NCBI RefSeq assembly: GCF_004379255.2
Contig: NC_056047.1
Span: 24,132,293-24,196,292, forward strand
Direction: 5' to 3'
Origin: Salvia splendens
Taxonomy: Eukaryota > Streptophyta > Magnoliopsida > Lamiales > Lamiaceae
DNA length: 64,000 nt
The notes beneath the pieces were generated by a model that made no database searches, was not told the DNA's origin, and saw only the letters and a list, made by a program, of their open reading frames with translations. The translations under genes were made by a program, and so were the position numbers. This document shows positions 21,770 through 33,567 of this stretch, one piece after another (the first letter of the stretch is position 1; each line of letters opens with the position of its first letter).

Positions 21770-23275
21770 ACATTGCCTCCTGATCTGAAATATGCCTATC
21801 TGGGAGATTAAGAGACATTTCCTGTAATCATCAACAGCCGGTTGACCAAGGAACAGGAAAGGGAATTGCTGGAAGTATTGTGACGGAATCAGAAGGCCAT
21901 CGGATGGACTTTCTCAGATTTGGTGGGCATCAGCTCAGACCTATGTATGCACCATATCCGCCTGGAGGAGGGTGCCAAGTCTCATCGTGAGAACCAGAGG
22001 AAACGGAACCCCAACATGAGAGAGGAGGTGCTTAAGGAAGTCTTGAAACTATTAGCCCTAAGGATCATATACTTTATCCCAGATAGCAAATGAGTCAGCC
22101 CAGTCCATATGGTGCTAAAGAAATCAGGAATTCAAGTGGTGAAAAATGACAAGAATGAGTTGGTTCCCACAAGATTGGTGACAGGTTGGAGGATGTGCAT
22201 CGATTATTGGAAGCCGAATGAAGCTACACGGAAGGATCATTTCCCGCTGCCCTTCATTGATCAGATGCTCGGGAGGCTAGCGGGTAAGCAATACTTTTGT
22301 TTCCTTGACGGCCGCAGTGGTTATTTTCAGATATATGTAGATCCAGAGGACCAAGAGAAGACGACCTTCACATGCCCTTTCGGGACATATGCATACAAAA
22401 GGATGCCCTTCGGGTTGTGCAATGCACCAGGAACTTTCCAACGATGCATGATGAGAATATTCTCGTACCTACTGGAGGAATGCATCGAAATTTTTATGGA
22501 TGACTTCACAGTGTATGGGAATTCTTTCGAATCCTGCCTTGCCAATTTGGATCTGGTGCTGAGGCGATGCCAAGAGAAGAACTTAGTGCTGAACTTTGAA
22601 AAATGCCATTTCATGGTACCTGAGGGGATCGTTTTAGACCACGTCGTCTCTGAGAAGGGAATACAAGTTGATAAGGCAAAGGTGGATGTTATTTCGAAGC
22701 TGCCATTTGCCACAAATAAAAAAGAAATACGAGGTTTTCTGGGCCATGAAGGGTTTTACAGGAGATTTATTAAGGACTTTGCCAAGATCGCACAACCAAT
22801 AACTCACCTTCTGAAAAATGATGTTGAGTTCGTTTTTTATTAGAAATGCCAGCATGCCTTCCAACTCTTGAAAGATCGACTCTTCTTGGCCCCGATCATT
22901 AGAGCCCCAGACTAGAATCACCCTTTTGAGGTGATGTGCGACTCAAGTGATTTTGCAATTGGGGCAGTGTTGGGGCAGAGGATAGAAGGGAAGTGCTATG
23001 TGATATTTTACGCCTCTAAGACGTTGAATCAAGCTCAGAAGAACTACGACACTACAAAGAAAGAGATGTTGGCTATTGTGTACTCTTTTGAGAAGTTTCG
23101 ACCATATCTGTTGGGATCCAAAGAAATAGTGTACACCGATCACGTAGCTATCAAATACCTGCTAGCGAAGAAGGAATCAAAGCCCAGACTAATCCGTTGG
23201 GTGTTACTGCTGCAAGAATTTCACTCGGAGGCAAGGATAAAGCTCAGACAGAGAACAAAGTGGCACTCTATTTGA
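21770..23275 (+). pseudogene. Athila reverse transcriptase and RNase H, broken
   Basis: The RT thumb-side leader is visible from 21770 with several stops. The frame 22109-22843 then carries GWRMCIDYWKPNEATRKDHFPLPF, FCFLDGRSGYFQI, MPFGLCNAPGTFQRCM, the catalytic IFMDDFTVYG and GFLGHEGFYRRFIKDF. A stop at 22841 separates it from RNase H (22931-23275), with [29 protein letters not shown] and [17 protein letters not shown] in place of YVDDF is usual in Athila. The linker after RNase H (23276-23515) is degenerate. Confidence 0.92.
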
Positions 23276-24108
23276 GCAGGATAAATCAAGGAGAGGATAA
23301 AGAAGATGTCCCTGACGCTTTCCCGGAGTAACACCTATATTGCGCCCAAGGATCGAATGTCCTGATCAGCTGGAATGATGTGCTTGACGCAGCTGATCTA
23401 GTAGCCTTTTTGAATGAAGTAAGCAGAAGGCAAGCTGAACCCTGGTTCGCTGATATAGCAAGCTATATTAGTAACTGGTGAAAAGAGCCAAGAAGTAAGC
23501 AGAAGGCAAGCAGAGGTGACAAGAGCCAAGAAGTTAAAGATTAAGAGTGAAGCTAAGTACTACTTTTGTGATGACCAGTATTTGTGGAAAATGGGAATTG
23601 ATCAGGTCATCAGGAGTTGCATTCTAGAGTGGGATCAGGAAGACATATTGGTCCATTGCCACTCTCTTGCCTGCGGTGGCCATTTCGGTCCTAAGAAGAC
23701 AGCGAGGAAGGTTCTAGACAGTGGATTCTATTGGCCAGATCTTCATAATGACTCCTATGAATTCTGCCGGAGGAGTAGCCGGTGTCAGTTAACTGTTGGG
23801 ATTTTTGCCAAAGATGAGATGCTACAAGTACCCATCGTAGTATGTGAAATATTTGATGTGTGGGGAATGGATTTTATGGGCCCTTTTCCTTCATCCTATG
23901 GGAACTCGTACATTCTAGTCGCAGTTGACTATGTGTCTAAATGGGTGGAGGCCAAGGCAACAGTAACCTGTGAGGCTCAAGAGGTCTCAAAGTTTCTGAA
24001 GTCCAACATATTCAGTAGGTATGGAGTCCCTAGGGCTATTATCTCGAACCAAGGCATGCATTTTTGCAATCGCACAATCGAGGCTCTAATGAAGAACTAT
24101 GGGGTGAA

Positions 24109-24429
24109 TGTTAAGGGTGTTCTCCCTTAACAAGGTTTCAACGTCGACGAGAGATTGACGACGGAAGGATAAAGGTGGACGTCACGGGCTTTCCCCGGGA
24201 TCAACTCCAAAACTAGGGTTGCAAGAAAATAAAGAAGACGATAAAAATAGGAAAATTATGATATTTCTTGATTGAATGGGAAGAATACAATGCCTCCTAT
24301 TTATAAGACTACCCTGACTTAGAGAACAAGAAAATAAAGATCCTAATAATATATGGGAAATATATGCTAAATCAATACTAAACTAAATAAGAGAGATTTG
24401 GGGATATTCGTAGAGATATTCTCGTATCA
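24109..24429 (-). repeat. 3' LTR of the nested element
   Basis: 321 bp and TG...CA-bounded on the plus strand. It pairs with 25994-26314. Confidence 0.92.
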
Positions 24430-24459
24430 ACTCTCCCTCGGTTAAAATCCACCTTGTCC

Positions 24460-25857
24460 TCAAGGTGGGAACCACGACACAACGAAGATCGACGCGAACA
24501 GAAGTTTTCGCGAGCTCTCCCCTGACACAACAAAGAGCGACGCAAACAGAAGTTTTGGCGAGCTCTCCCCTCCTGGATCAAACGCACACTGAATGGTTAT
24601 GCGTCTCCATGCACCAATTCCTCGGCGACCAGCTTGGCCGCTTGATTGTATATCCTCTCCATAGATAATTATCTTCAAACCGGTATAAGCACCTCCACTC
24701 TTGTTCCAACAAATCTCAACATCTTGAGTTGACACACGAGCAACATGAATTGAAGCGATGATCTCCTTCACTTCACCAATAGAATCCTCCTCCAACGCCT
24801 CTTCTTCCTCACTAACATCGAGGATGTACAACTGCAAAATTGGGGACGGTTGGGGCGGTTCATCGTCGAACAATTTCCCTTCCTTCCCACCGATATTGCT
24901 AGTCACGACAATGGCTTGGTTCGACACGTTTCCTGTATGGGAATAAGCAACCTCACGATCTATGAATTTAGTCGCTTCTGTTGCTAATATAGAGTCCGTG
25001 GACACCAACCCCCTCTCTGGAATATCACAATGCTCCCCTTCCACCATACCGCGATTAGAAACGCAGTCGAAATCTTTGGGATCATCACATGAATATTCAA
25101 CCTGAGCATCTAAAATCAAAGAATCTGACATTGCACCCTCTTGCTCCCTCATTCGATGCTTACTTTCATACACATAACTATAGATCCCTTCTTCGCTTAC
25201 AAATTTAGTAGCTGCCACGGACTGCATAGGAGCTACATCGAATGAAGTAGATTCGGGTCTCCATGAAGGGGTGTAAGCTGCAGGTATCTCCGTTTGAGTT
25301 TGATTATAATAATCAAGCCATTGTTTATAGCGTTGCTGATCACATCCTTGGTATTCTTGCTGCACGCGATAGTCCCAAGTAGAGGGTCTGTAACTCGGCG
25401 CCCCGTAGGCTAGGGTTGGGTCCAGCTGCGGCTGCGGAGCGTGGTAGGATTGATTGTGGGGCGGGAAGCCGTGAAGGGCTCGTTGCGAAGGTGGATCCCA
25501 ACAGCAAGGCGGGCTCGGCAGAGGCTGATTTTTCTCTCGGTGGTGGTATGGCAGCGGATATTGGTCATATGGCATGAACCCCGATTGTTGGCGGTAGCCG
25601 GGAGGGTCCCAGCTCGTTGGACATCGCGTTTGGACCAGCCGCGTGTGGGGCTGATGTTGTTGCCACAGCCAATCCTGCATCTCCGGTTGTTGCGGTTTCA
25701 GATAGTGCTGGGGTAGTTGTGCAACGGTGTCCAGCATTGCCGTGTCGGGTGGATCCGGCTCCGGCCGATGTGGATGCCGCGGTGAAGAAGGACGACGATC
25801 ATACTCGTCCATCCTCACCTCCACCCTAGCCATGTGAGCTACTAGATGCTCCAACAT
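24460..25857 (-). CDS. Unknown protein encoded by the nested LTR element
   Basis: An open frame of 465 residues from the first in-frame ATG at 25857. The frame is also open further upstream to the LTR, without an ATG. The N-terminus, LEHLVAHMARVEVRMDEYDRR, resembles the coiled start of some gypsy gag proteins. The next 200 residues are rich in Pro, Gln, Tyr and Trp-Asp-Pro repeats (SWDPPGYRQQ, CCWDPPSQRA). The C-terminal half is acidic (DVSEEEEALEEDSIGE). The end contains two copies of a 16-residue segment (GESSPKLLFASLFVV) encoded by a 48-bp duplication. There is no CCHC knuckle, protease or RT motif. The function is unknown. It may be a degenerated gag-like protein or a captured host sequence. 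The frame staying open despite LTR divergence is suggestive only. Confidence 0.55.
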   Translation of the reverse strand: MLEHLVAHMARVEVRMDEYDRRPSSPRHPHRPEPDPPDTAMLDTVAQLPQHYLKPQQPEMQDWLWQQHQPHTRLVQTRCPTSWDPPGYRQQSGFMPYDQYPLPYHHREKNQPLPSPPCCWDPPSQRALHGFPPHNQSYHAPQPQLDPTLAYGAPSYRPSTWDYRVQQEYQGCDQQRYKQWLDYYNQTQTEIPAAYTPSWRPESTSFDVAPMQSVAATKFVSEEGIYSYVYESKHRMREQEGAMSDSLILDAQVEYSCDDPKDFDCVSNRGMVEGEHCDIPERGLVSTDSILATEATKFIDREVAYSHTGNVSNQAIVVTSNIGGKEGKLFDDEPPQPSPILQLYILDVSEEEEALEEDSIGEVKEIIASIHVARVSTQDVEICWNKSGGAYTGLKIIIYGEDIQSSGQAGRRGIGAWRRITIQCAFDPGGESSPKLLFASLFVVSGESSRKLLFASIFVVSWFPP

Positions 25858-25993
25858 GGTACGAATTGGATCCAAGGGTGGTGAATCCGCCGTCGGTGAA
25901 AGCACCGGGTTTGAAATCGTGGGGGGAATACATGGGTTTCGTACGCCCGCTTGTTGCCTGAAAGTCTGACATGAGTTCAATGAAAGCACCAAT

Positions 25994-26314
25994 TGTTAAG
26001 GGTGTTCTCCCCTAACAAGGTTTCGACGTCGACGAGAGATCGACGACGGAAGGATAAAGGTGAACGTCACGGGCTTTCCCCGGGATCAGCTCCAAAACTA
26101 GGGTTGTGAGAAAATAAAGAAGACGATAAAAATAGGAAAATTATGATATTTCTTGATTGAATGGGAAGAATACAATGCCTCATATTTATTAGACTACTAT
26201 GACTTAGAGAACAAGAAAATAAAGATCCTAATAATATATGGGAAATATATGCTAAATCAATACTAAACTAAATAAGAGAGATTTGGGGATATTCGTAGAG
26301 ATATTCTCGTATCA
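25994..26314 (-). repeat. 5' LTR of the nested element
   Basis: 321 bp, the same length as its partner, with about 11 visible substitutions between the two. On the minus strand it is followed directly by the gypsy-type leader. Confidence 0.92.
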
Positions 26315-27518
26315 GTGAACCACCGGCTGTTCACTCCTTACCATCCACAAAGCAATGGTCAGGCTGAAATTTCAAACAGGGAGATTAAAAGCATCCTCGA
26401 AAAAACAGTGAGTCCATCAAGGAAGGACTGGAGCAAGAGGTTGGACGATGCCTTGTCGGTCTATCGCACTGCATACAAAACTCCAATCGGCATGTCACCA
26501 TACAAGCTGGTATTTGGGAAAATCTGTCACCTCCCTGTAGGCATTGAACATAAACCTTACTGGGCAGTCAAGGAAGTGAATATGTAGTCCAAGGTGTGTG
26601 CTGAAGAAAGGAAACTCCAACTGCAAGACTTAGAAGAACTGGGGCTTGAATCATATGATGCGGCCATGTGGTACAAAGAGAAAACCAAGTTGTGGCATGA
26701 CATGAACCTGAGGACGAAAGAGCTGCACGTGGGGCAAAAAGTCCTGTTGTTTTAGTTAAGACTTAAACTAATGCCTGGGAAGCTGAAATCAAAATGGATG
26801 GGACCATATACCATCACTGCCCTTCGAGCAAACGGAGCAGTGGAACTTCAAGGGAGTGATCATAACTCTACCCCTTTCATGGTTAATGGTCGTAGGGTGA
26901 AGCCATTTAGGGACAACTCAGAGGTGCACACAGTGGAAGAAATTCCACTGCGCAAAACTGAAGTTCTCGCCTAAGTTGATCAACTTGTAAATGTTCTGGG
27001 TGATCCACTTGATCAGTTGAACGAAGCATGTCGAATCAGGAATAGATCAAGTGAATCCATAGAGCATTGACAAGACTTGTACATAGTTATGAAGAGTGTC
27101 TTTTTTAGTTTCTAAAATGAAAATCCAAACAAATTAAAAAAAGTTAAAATCTCAAAAATATTTTCGGGAGTCTAAACCTGGCTGGATCAAGTCACTTTAG
27201 CATTTAACTTTAAAAGAGACCATTTCACGGAACTCCCTTGATCCAGCCAAGTCGGAACTCTCACCTTTCCTAGGTAATTTGTTTGTTGAAAGTGACCTAA
27301 GTGTAGGAATGAAGCGTGACCGGCACGTGTGAGAAAAAGGGGGAAGATGTGGAGAATTTTTGGGGGAAAACTGAAGGGTATCCAATAGAATAGTGTAATT
27401 TGAACCTCTCGTACTCCACTCCCCCAACTACTCACCTAATTTCTCACCACGATTTTCTCTGCAGGTACCGGCGAAGGCAAACCCTAGTTCCGCAATCCAT
27501 CACAATCCACCGAAGAAA

Positions 27519-29780
27519 ATGGAAGGACAGTCACAGAACACCTCAGGAAGCACCCCTGAACCCATATCTGCCGGAAGTTTAAAACCCGTTCAGCAAGGAG
27601 TCAAAAGGGCGGGTGTCGTCCCGACCAATACAGCACCGCAAGCCACTGGAAGCAATCAGCCAGCCACCATCACACTCTCTCTAGAGACATTAACGATGTT
27701 GATCCAGTCGCAGAAACTCGAAGTCGATGCTACTCAGTTGCTAACTTAGGTTGGGATAATATTGACCCCACCACCTACCGACGATGTCCAATCCTCAGTA
27801 ATTTGCAGTGAGGGAACTAAATCTGCCGACGATTCCGAAAAAGTGAAGAGGACGAGAACGGGTGCAATAGTGGGACAAAGAGAAGGGGTAGAGCACCAGC
27901 TACGAGAGGATAAGGGGAACTACTGATGAAGCACCAAGAAGTAGAGATGAGGCTACGAGAGTGGGAGCGGAGCTGCTACTGTCCATACATACCAGCGAAG
28001 GCCAGCTTGAGAAGATGTTCACAGCGCAGTAGGACCCCCCTTTAGCAGGAGGAGGGTCCTGATTGATGAAGAGCCTGAGGAAAACAACAATGTCATCTTC
28101 ACACTGATAGAAGTGTTGCCTAGCTCTAGGCAAGTCAATCCACCTGCTATAGAGGATGACATTGAGAGGGAAAGAAATGAAAGAAAAAGGAAGGGAAAAG
28201 CCATGACTACCCCGTTAAAGAAAAAACCAAGACAGGCTCCAACGACCTTGGTGATCCAAGAAGGAAGGTAGAGATCTGAGGAACAGGATGAGGACGAGGA
28301 TGAAGTGCTGAGAAGGGACCGTCGCACCAAGCGAAGGAATGATGGGGCGAGGAGTACGTCCGAACAGAGGCCAGAAATGTCTAGAATACAATTCAAGAAG
28401 ATGCAGGTCCGTCTGGACAATGACCTACTCGGATGGATGATTACGCTCGACAACCCCCAATTAATTAATGAATGTGGGGCCAGGATCGGGCGAGGCAAGA
28501 AACCAAGGTCCGGGAGATGACTGAACCAAGAGGCCTTGGAGGAGCTAGAAGTAGTAGAGGAATTCATGGAGTTTATCACGGGGATTGGTTTTGATTGGCT
28601 TTTGGTTCCAAGCTCACCAAAGATGCCGATAGAGTTGGCTCAGGAGTTTTTCACTTCATTCCCTTTCACATACTCGACTGATGTCGGAGACGAGTTTATC
28701 CACTTCAGGCTATTTACAAGAGAAATGAGAATGAGCATCAGGGAGTGGTCGGTAAGGCTTGACCTGTACACTGCGGGCCAAGAGATTGAATGGTTTGAGA
28801 GAGACATTGGTCCTCCAAGGGAAATCCCAGAATTCAGCTCGCAAGCTGCTTAGACAGAAATGGTTCCGAGGGGCACTAAGGATTACCAACCAACAGCATC
28901 CACAGCTGATTGCTTCAGGAACCCCATCCTTCGCCTAACTCAAGTCTTTGTGGGTGTCAATCTGCTGTGCCAAGCCAACACTACCTCCTCCGTCATAGAA
29001 GCCGAGCTGTACTTTATGTGCTGTGCCAAGCCAACATTGCCCGCACCTGTCAGTCGATCTCTAGCCGGGATGCTCAAAATCTGAATGGCTGTCATATTCT
29101 CAGAGCCATCTTCAAGGATATCCAGGTTGTCTTATTGTCCTCAACCCGAGTTGTTTGGTAAACAATTCCTTTTGAATGTCGGCGTCCTGGTAAAAATGGG
29201 TGGTGTTCTTAACTTCTACGAAGTGACTAAGCCAGGTTCACAGCCGGTGGAATCTGTTAAGAAGATAAATAAGAAGAAGCAGGTGGTAGTGGTTGAGAAG
29301 GAGAAAGAGACTAGAGCACCAACTGAGATAGCCACATACACTCTTCACACACAAGATGAAGATGTTGTACCTTCTACATCCGCTGCACCTGAAGTGTAAC
29401 CTGGACAAGCCAGTCTTGTGGAGCTCGTAGGACAACTGGGTGAGTGGAGAGCCAGAATAGAGGGCCTGGTTGAGAGGATAGCCCTAAATACTGAAAGAAT
29501 AGCCCTGAGTACCGAGGCCCAGACACAACTGCTAACATCCCAGATGGAAATACAGATGAAACATAATGAGGATGTTAGAACATCGGTCTTCGCGGTGCGG
29601 GATATAATTTCTTTGATGGCCAGAGAACTAATCCTACCGAGGCAGAGGGCTCCCGCCATGCTACCCAAGGCACAAGCAGCCGGCGACCGACTGAAAGAGT
29701 TGATTCCCACCCCAGAACACCTGATTCCAGGGAGGATCAGCCATGGAGATGAACCCCCCCTCCCCCCGATGACCAAGTAA
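27519..29780 (+). pseudogene. Third ORF of the Athila element (env-position/plant transposon protein), broken
   Basis: Several frames between integrase and the 3' LTR together resemble the extra protein of Athila elements. They are a Ser/Thr-rich start (27519), a basic stretch with FKKMQVRLDNDLLGWMITLD (near 28390), FDWLLVPSSPKMPIELAQEFF and EWSVRLDLYTAGQEIEWF (28536-28853), RNPILRLTQVFVG (28920) and a helical C-terminus with repeated IALNTERIALSTEAQTQ (29418-29780). In the family this product lies where env would be and carries the so-called putative plant transposon domain. Its function is not established. At least five stops or shifts disrupt it. Confidence 0.7.
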
Positions 29781-29910
29781 TTTACATGTTTTAGTTTATG
29801 TATATATTTGTGTGTCTGTTTGTCTTCTTCACACTTAGCCTGGTGCCCAGTCTAAGTGTGAGAAGTTTGTGCAGGGGCTATAAGTTGTGCGAAAAAGTGG
29901 TAAATTTAAT

Positions 29911-31444
29911 TGTGCAGGGGCTATAAAGTGTAAAAGCGTCAAATGCAATATCGACTTGATCAACTCGATAAAGGAGTGAAAAATGGCCAGAAATGGAGCT
30001 AAGTTGATCAGTTGCGTACAAGCAGCAGAACTTGCCCAGTCGACAAGTTGATCAAGTGGAGTGCACCACATGAAGTGATGAGTCACAGGAGAGAGAAGGA
30101 AAGATGCCATCTCAAGGGCACAAATGTCAAGATAGGATGGGCTCAACCTAGGAATTTGGGCCCAACGTCATCCTATAAATAGCAAGGAGGATGCATGCAA
30201 AGGGAGCTTTTTCGAGTCCAGTATCGCTACAGTCACTACGCTGTCCTCTTTTGCATTTTCAAGCATGGAGCACGGGAGTTAGGAGTCATCGGAGCCGCGG
30301 TTCTACTTCAACCTTCCTCTTTTCTTCCTCGTTAGGGAAGAAAAAACGCAGATCTTCCTAAGAAGCCTTCATAGTTTGTTTTTTTTTAAAACCCCGAGGG
30401 GTCGAAACAATTGTTGCTTAGTTTTCGTTCATGTTTTCTTCTGAATTTTAGTTGTTATTTCGTTTAGTCTCTACTCTGTTCCTAGTTGATGATCGATCTT
30501 CTGATTTTGAGCCTTGGAATTATGTTTTGTTTATTGAGGATTGTTTGTGAAATGGAGCTTTCAATGCAAGCTACTTTGGATCAGATGTTCTCTGTTCGTG
30601 TTTTTTTTATTTAGCTTAGTCCTGTTCTAATTTGGAAGATAGCTCTGCGCAACTCAGTGATTTATGTTTAGATCTGAAATTAGGATGAAGTATGCGATGC
30701 ATGTTGGATTGGATTCGGTGATTTAGGAGTTGGATCTTGTTAAATTACCTTTGTTGCTCTGTCTTCCGATTTTTCGTAGTTAGATCCAAGTTTCACTTCG
30801 TTAACTTGCATGAGTTTAGGATAGATACCTCAGATTTGTTTTCTCTTGGGTTAAATCGCATGGATTCATGTTTTGAATTGTTTGTTTCTCACTTCAATGC
30901 CATATACTCTGCCTTCCTCTGATGTGATGTTTGTTTTTAGATGCTTAGTAAAAAGAAGGTCATAGTTCGTTAGGATCGCAGTCCCTGTCGCCTTTTCGTT
31001 GTTTGCAGTTTTTTTGTAGTGCGCTTTTCTCTCAGTGGTGCCCGCTGTTATGTTGACGTGTGGTTTATATCTGAGTTGATCAGTTCAAGTTATATTGTTT
31101 CATGTTGATAGTTTAGTTGATCAAGTTAGTTTATCGATTGAGTAATTTTAGTGAACCCACCAGTAGTGAAGCGTTGCAGCAGCCAACCCCCCAACATGTC
31201 TCACACATAACTCGACATGCCTCTGTCCCTGTGGGATTCGACCTTTACTTCCCGTACTAGTCTATAGTATTGTGGGTTAAGGTATTGAAGGCCCTAAGCC
31301 TCTGCGTTTGCATAACTAACGTCTGGATAGTTGCCTACTTGATCTCTTCATCACTGACTTGATCAGTTGAGCAGTATCGACATACTAAAATCTGTTGTGT
31401 GAACTAGAGTTATTAGGTTGAGGGAAACCTCTCGCTAGCTTTCA
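29911..31444 (+). repeat. 3' LTR of the Athila element
   Basis: Similar to 17415-18954 with many scattered differences. The start is uncertain, because the phrase tgtgcaggggctata also occurs at about 29869, directly before. The end ctagctttca is followed by the aagca target duplication. Confidence 0.85.
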
Positions 31445-31449
31445 AAGCA

Positions 31450-32870
31450 CCCTCCAATGGGAAATAATTGGATGACCTTTCGAAATTTGAGATTAAATTC
31501 GCCGACCTTTTAAAAGTTATGATTTAATTCACTGACCTTTTAGAATATGGGATCGAGACATGCGAATTTTTCAGAATGACGGATTTTTCTGTTTTTGTTC
31601 TATTTTCTTATTATTTCCTTCACAATATTTTGAATTGACTAAATTACTCACTTTAAACTATAAATCACAAAAAAATAAAATAAATTCTTCTCTCCACATT
31701 CTCGTTATGTGTTTATGTCTCTCTCCTTCACGTCTTTGAAAATGTGATGTTGAATTGAAGCATGTGTTTAAGATTATAGTGATGTGAATATAAGAACAAT
31801 CAATTTTTTGCCACGACGGCTTGTTATCCGCACGCTCCAGCATTGCTTGAAATTCGCACGGTTAAATTCACATGGTGCTTTAAATTCGTACGCTCTAGCA
31901 CATACTCACAGTGACTCTCACATTGTTCTATTAGAATGACTTGAATTTCGCACGGTGCTTGCGACATAGTCGTGATGATGGATGATGGGTTTTTGTCATC
32001 TGACATCGTTTGGCATTGTTTAGGGGTGAAAAAAACAATTCACTATTTTTTTGAATTTATTTTTAAATTCCTATATGTTTCACAGTGATGATAGAGGCCT
32101 TTACGGTTTACACAAAATACCAAAAGTTAAATATTTTATATCAATAATAAAAAAAAAAGAGAGATTTTAGCAAAGGTAAGGGGAGCTGAAGCTTTTCCTT
32201 ACCTTTATGTATTCAGAGTAGGAAGGAAATGAATATTTTTATGGTATTTTAAGAAGAAAAGAAAGGAAAAATTGTACTCATTTTGTCCCAAATAAGTTGA
32301 TATAAAATTTTTGGGCATGGAGGTTAAGAAACTAGATTGAAAATAATTGATATGGTTGTGTCAAAGCAAAATCTTGATCTCGTGCAAACGGATATAAATC
32401 GATATTCTCACAACCCTCCACTTTATGATCAGAATCATCACGACATGGTATGCCACCGCGCCTCTTTATGTGTGCATGCCAGTAATTCTTGGTCTCGTTG
32501 TCGCTTCATCCATGTAGCTTCGCTGCAATGGCTGACCACCTGCAAGGGAAAACTAGTTGTTAGCTCAAATATATCCCTCTAATTCATTCGTTTCACGTTA
32601 TATACAAATATGGAATGTAACTATTACATCTATATTAATATGCCCTTGACCGAATAGGTCATAAAGCATGCATACAAAATATTGATACCTTAATTTCAGA
32701 TATAAAAGTGGGGTTGGGATGTCTTTCAATTTCTTGGCTATTAACTCCATAGTCCACACTTATTTCTCATTTATCATAGTACTATCAAATCTTGAGGTGG
32801 TACCCTCAAAAATTCAAATCTCATCATTTCTTATTCCGTTCATAAATTGGGATAACATCATTTTCCGAAT
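31450..32870. other. AT-rich host DNA without a gene
   Basis: The first 120 bp contain repeated phrases (gatgacctttcgaaatttgag, ccgaccttttaaaagtta) that look like an old repeat. The rest shows only short chance frames and I see nothing recognisable. Confidence 0.5.
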
Positions 32871-32889
32871 ACTGTGTGTTATATACTCC

Positions 32890-33560
32890 ATCTATATAGT
32901 ATGTTCCCACTTTTTCAGTGTTCTACACGTTTTTTATCCAATTCAAGACTATTTAGGTGTTCAAGTTATGGAAACTATATCTGTCCTATATTCTGATTTT
33001 GTTACTAAATTGACTGATGATATCTAAATTCCATATCTATAAATTTGGTAAATTGAGGTGACGAGTATCTATTGTTTTTAATGCTAAATAACATAACCCT
33101 ATGTTATCTAAATTCCATAAGTATAAATTTGGTAAATTGAGGTGATGAGTACCTATTTTTTATTGCTAAATAACATAGGAGTAGGAATTTGTAAGGTCAA
33201 ATCTTCTAAAAGAAATCATATTTATTCAGTAGGAATGTAATCAAATGTAAACTCTTAAATATTGTACAAACTTCAAACTATGATCTGGACTGTTAAAAAA
33301 TATCAACAGATTACAAAATAATAGCAACAGAAAATATCAACACATTGTCAACGGTTGACACCGTGTTGACATTGTATTGACATTGTGTCGACATCAAAAT
33401 CTTGAAATTTTACATTGTGTTGAAAAGTTTGACGTTTGTATAATATATGAGTTTACATTTTATCACTGCCCTTATTCAGTATATATCAAACTGTGGGATA
33501 AGATTTCAATTTAAACCAAATTAATATGTTCCACAACATATTTAAATATTATATATTTAA
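32890..33560. repeat. Diverged copy of the host block at 14040-14520
   Basis: The two blocks share long phrases in the same order (gttatggaaacta, tctgtcctatattctgat, gatgatatctaaat, aaatttggtaaattgagg, gataagatttcaatttaaa). About 230 bp around 33240-33480 is unique here and includes short repeats of ttgacattgt and tcaacac. Gene fragment B follows directly. Confidence 0.8.
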
Positions 33561-33567
33561 ATATACT

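Larger units (their letters stand above)
24109..26314 (-). mobile_element. Short non-autonomous LTR retrotransposon with one long unknown ORF
   Basis: 2206 bp. Two 321-bp LTRs (24109-24429 and 25994-26314) start tgttaaggg and end tcgtatca. The target duplication gtgaa is at 24104-24108 and 26315-26319. On the minus strand the 5' LTR is followed by ttggtgctttcattgaactc, a leader common to plant gypsy elements. The 3' LTR is preceded by a purine-rich stretch and by caccttgaggacaaggtg, which encodes the HLEDKV end of many gypsy pol genes. Between them there is no protease, RT or integrase, only a 465-codon frame. It is a LARD/TR-GAG-like derivative of a gypsy element. By eye about 11 of 321 LTR positions differ, so it is not very recent. 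Confidence 0.88.
23516..26974 (+). pseudogene. Athila integrase, split by a nested LTR element
   Basis: The first half (23516-24108) has the zinc region ([20 protein letters not shown]) and the first catalytic Asp in [15 protein letters not shown]. The frame then runs into the nested element inserted at 24109. The second half resumes at 26315 with [19 protein letters not shown], which contains the catalytic Glu. It continues with [18 protein letters not shown] and, after two stops, the C-terminal GKLKSKWMGPYTI. In the first half the second catalytic Asp reads SNQGMHF in place of SDxGxHF, so the enzyme was probably already dead. The gtgaa target duplication lies at the junction. Confidence 0.9.
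17400..31444 (+). mobile_element. Athila-lineage Ty3/gypsy retrotransposon, decayed, with a nested insertion
   Basis: The element spans 14.0 kb, of which 2.2 kb is a younger insertion (24109-26314). LTRs lie at 17400-18954 and about 29911-31444, flanked by aagca at 17395-17399 and 31445-31449. The primer site is of the tRNA-Asp type. The order gag, protease, RT, RNase H, integrase, then a further ORF before the 3' LTR, together with the FMDDF form of the RT motif, marks the Athila lineage. Many stops and frameshifts, and several percent LTR divergence, show that it is old. It interrupts host DNA next to gene fragment A. Confidence 0.9.
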
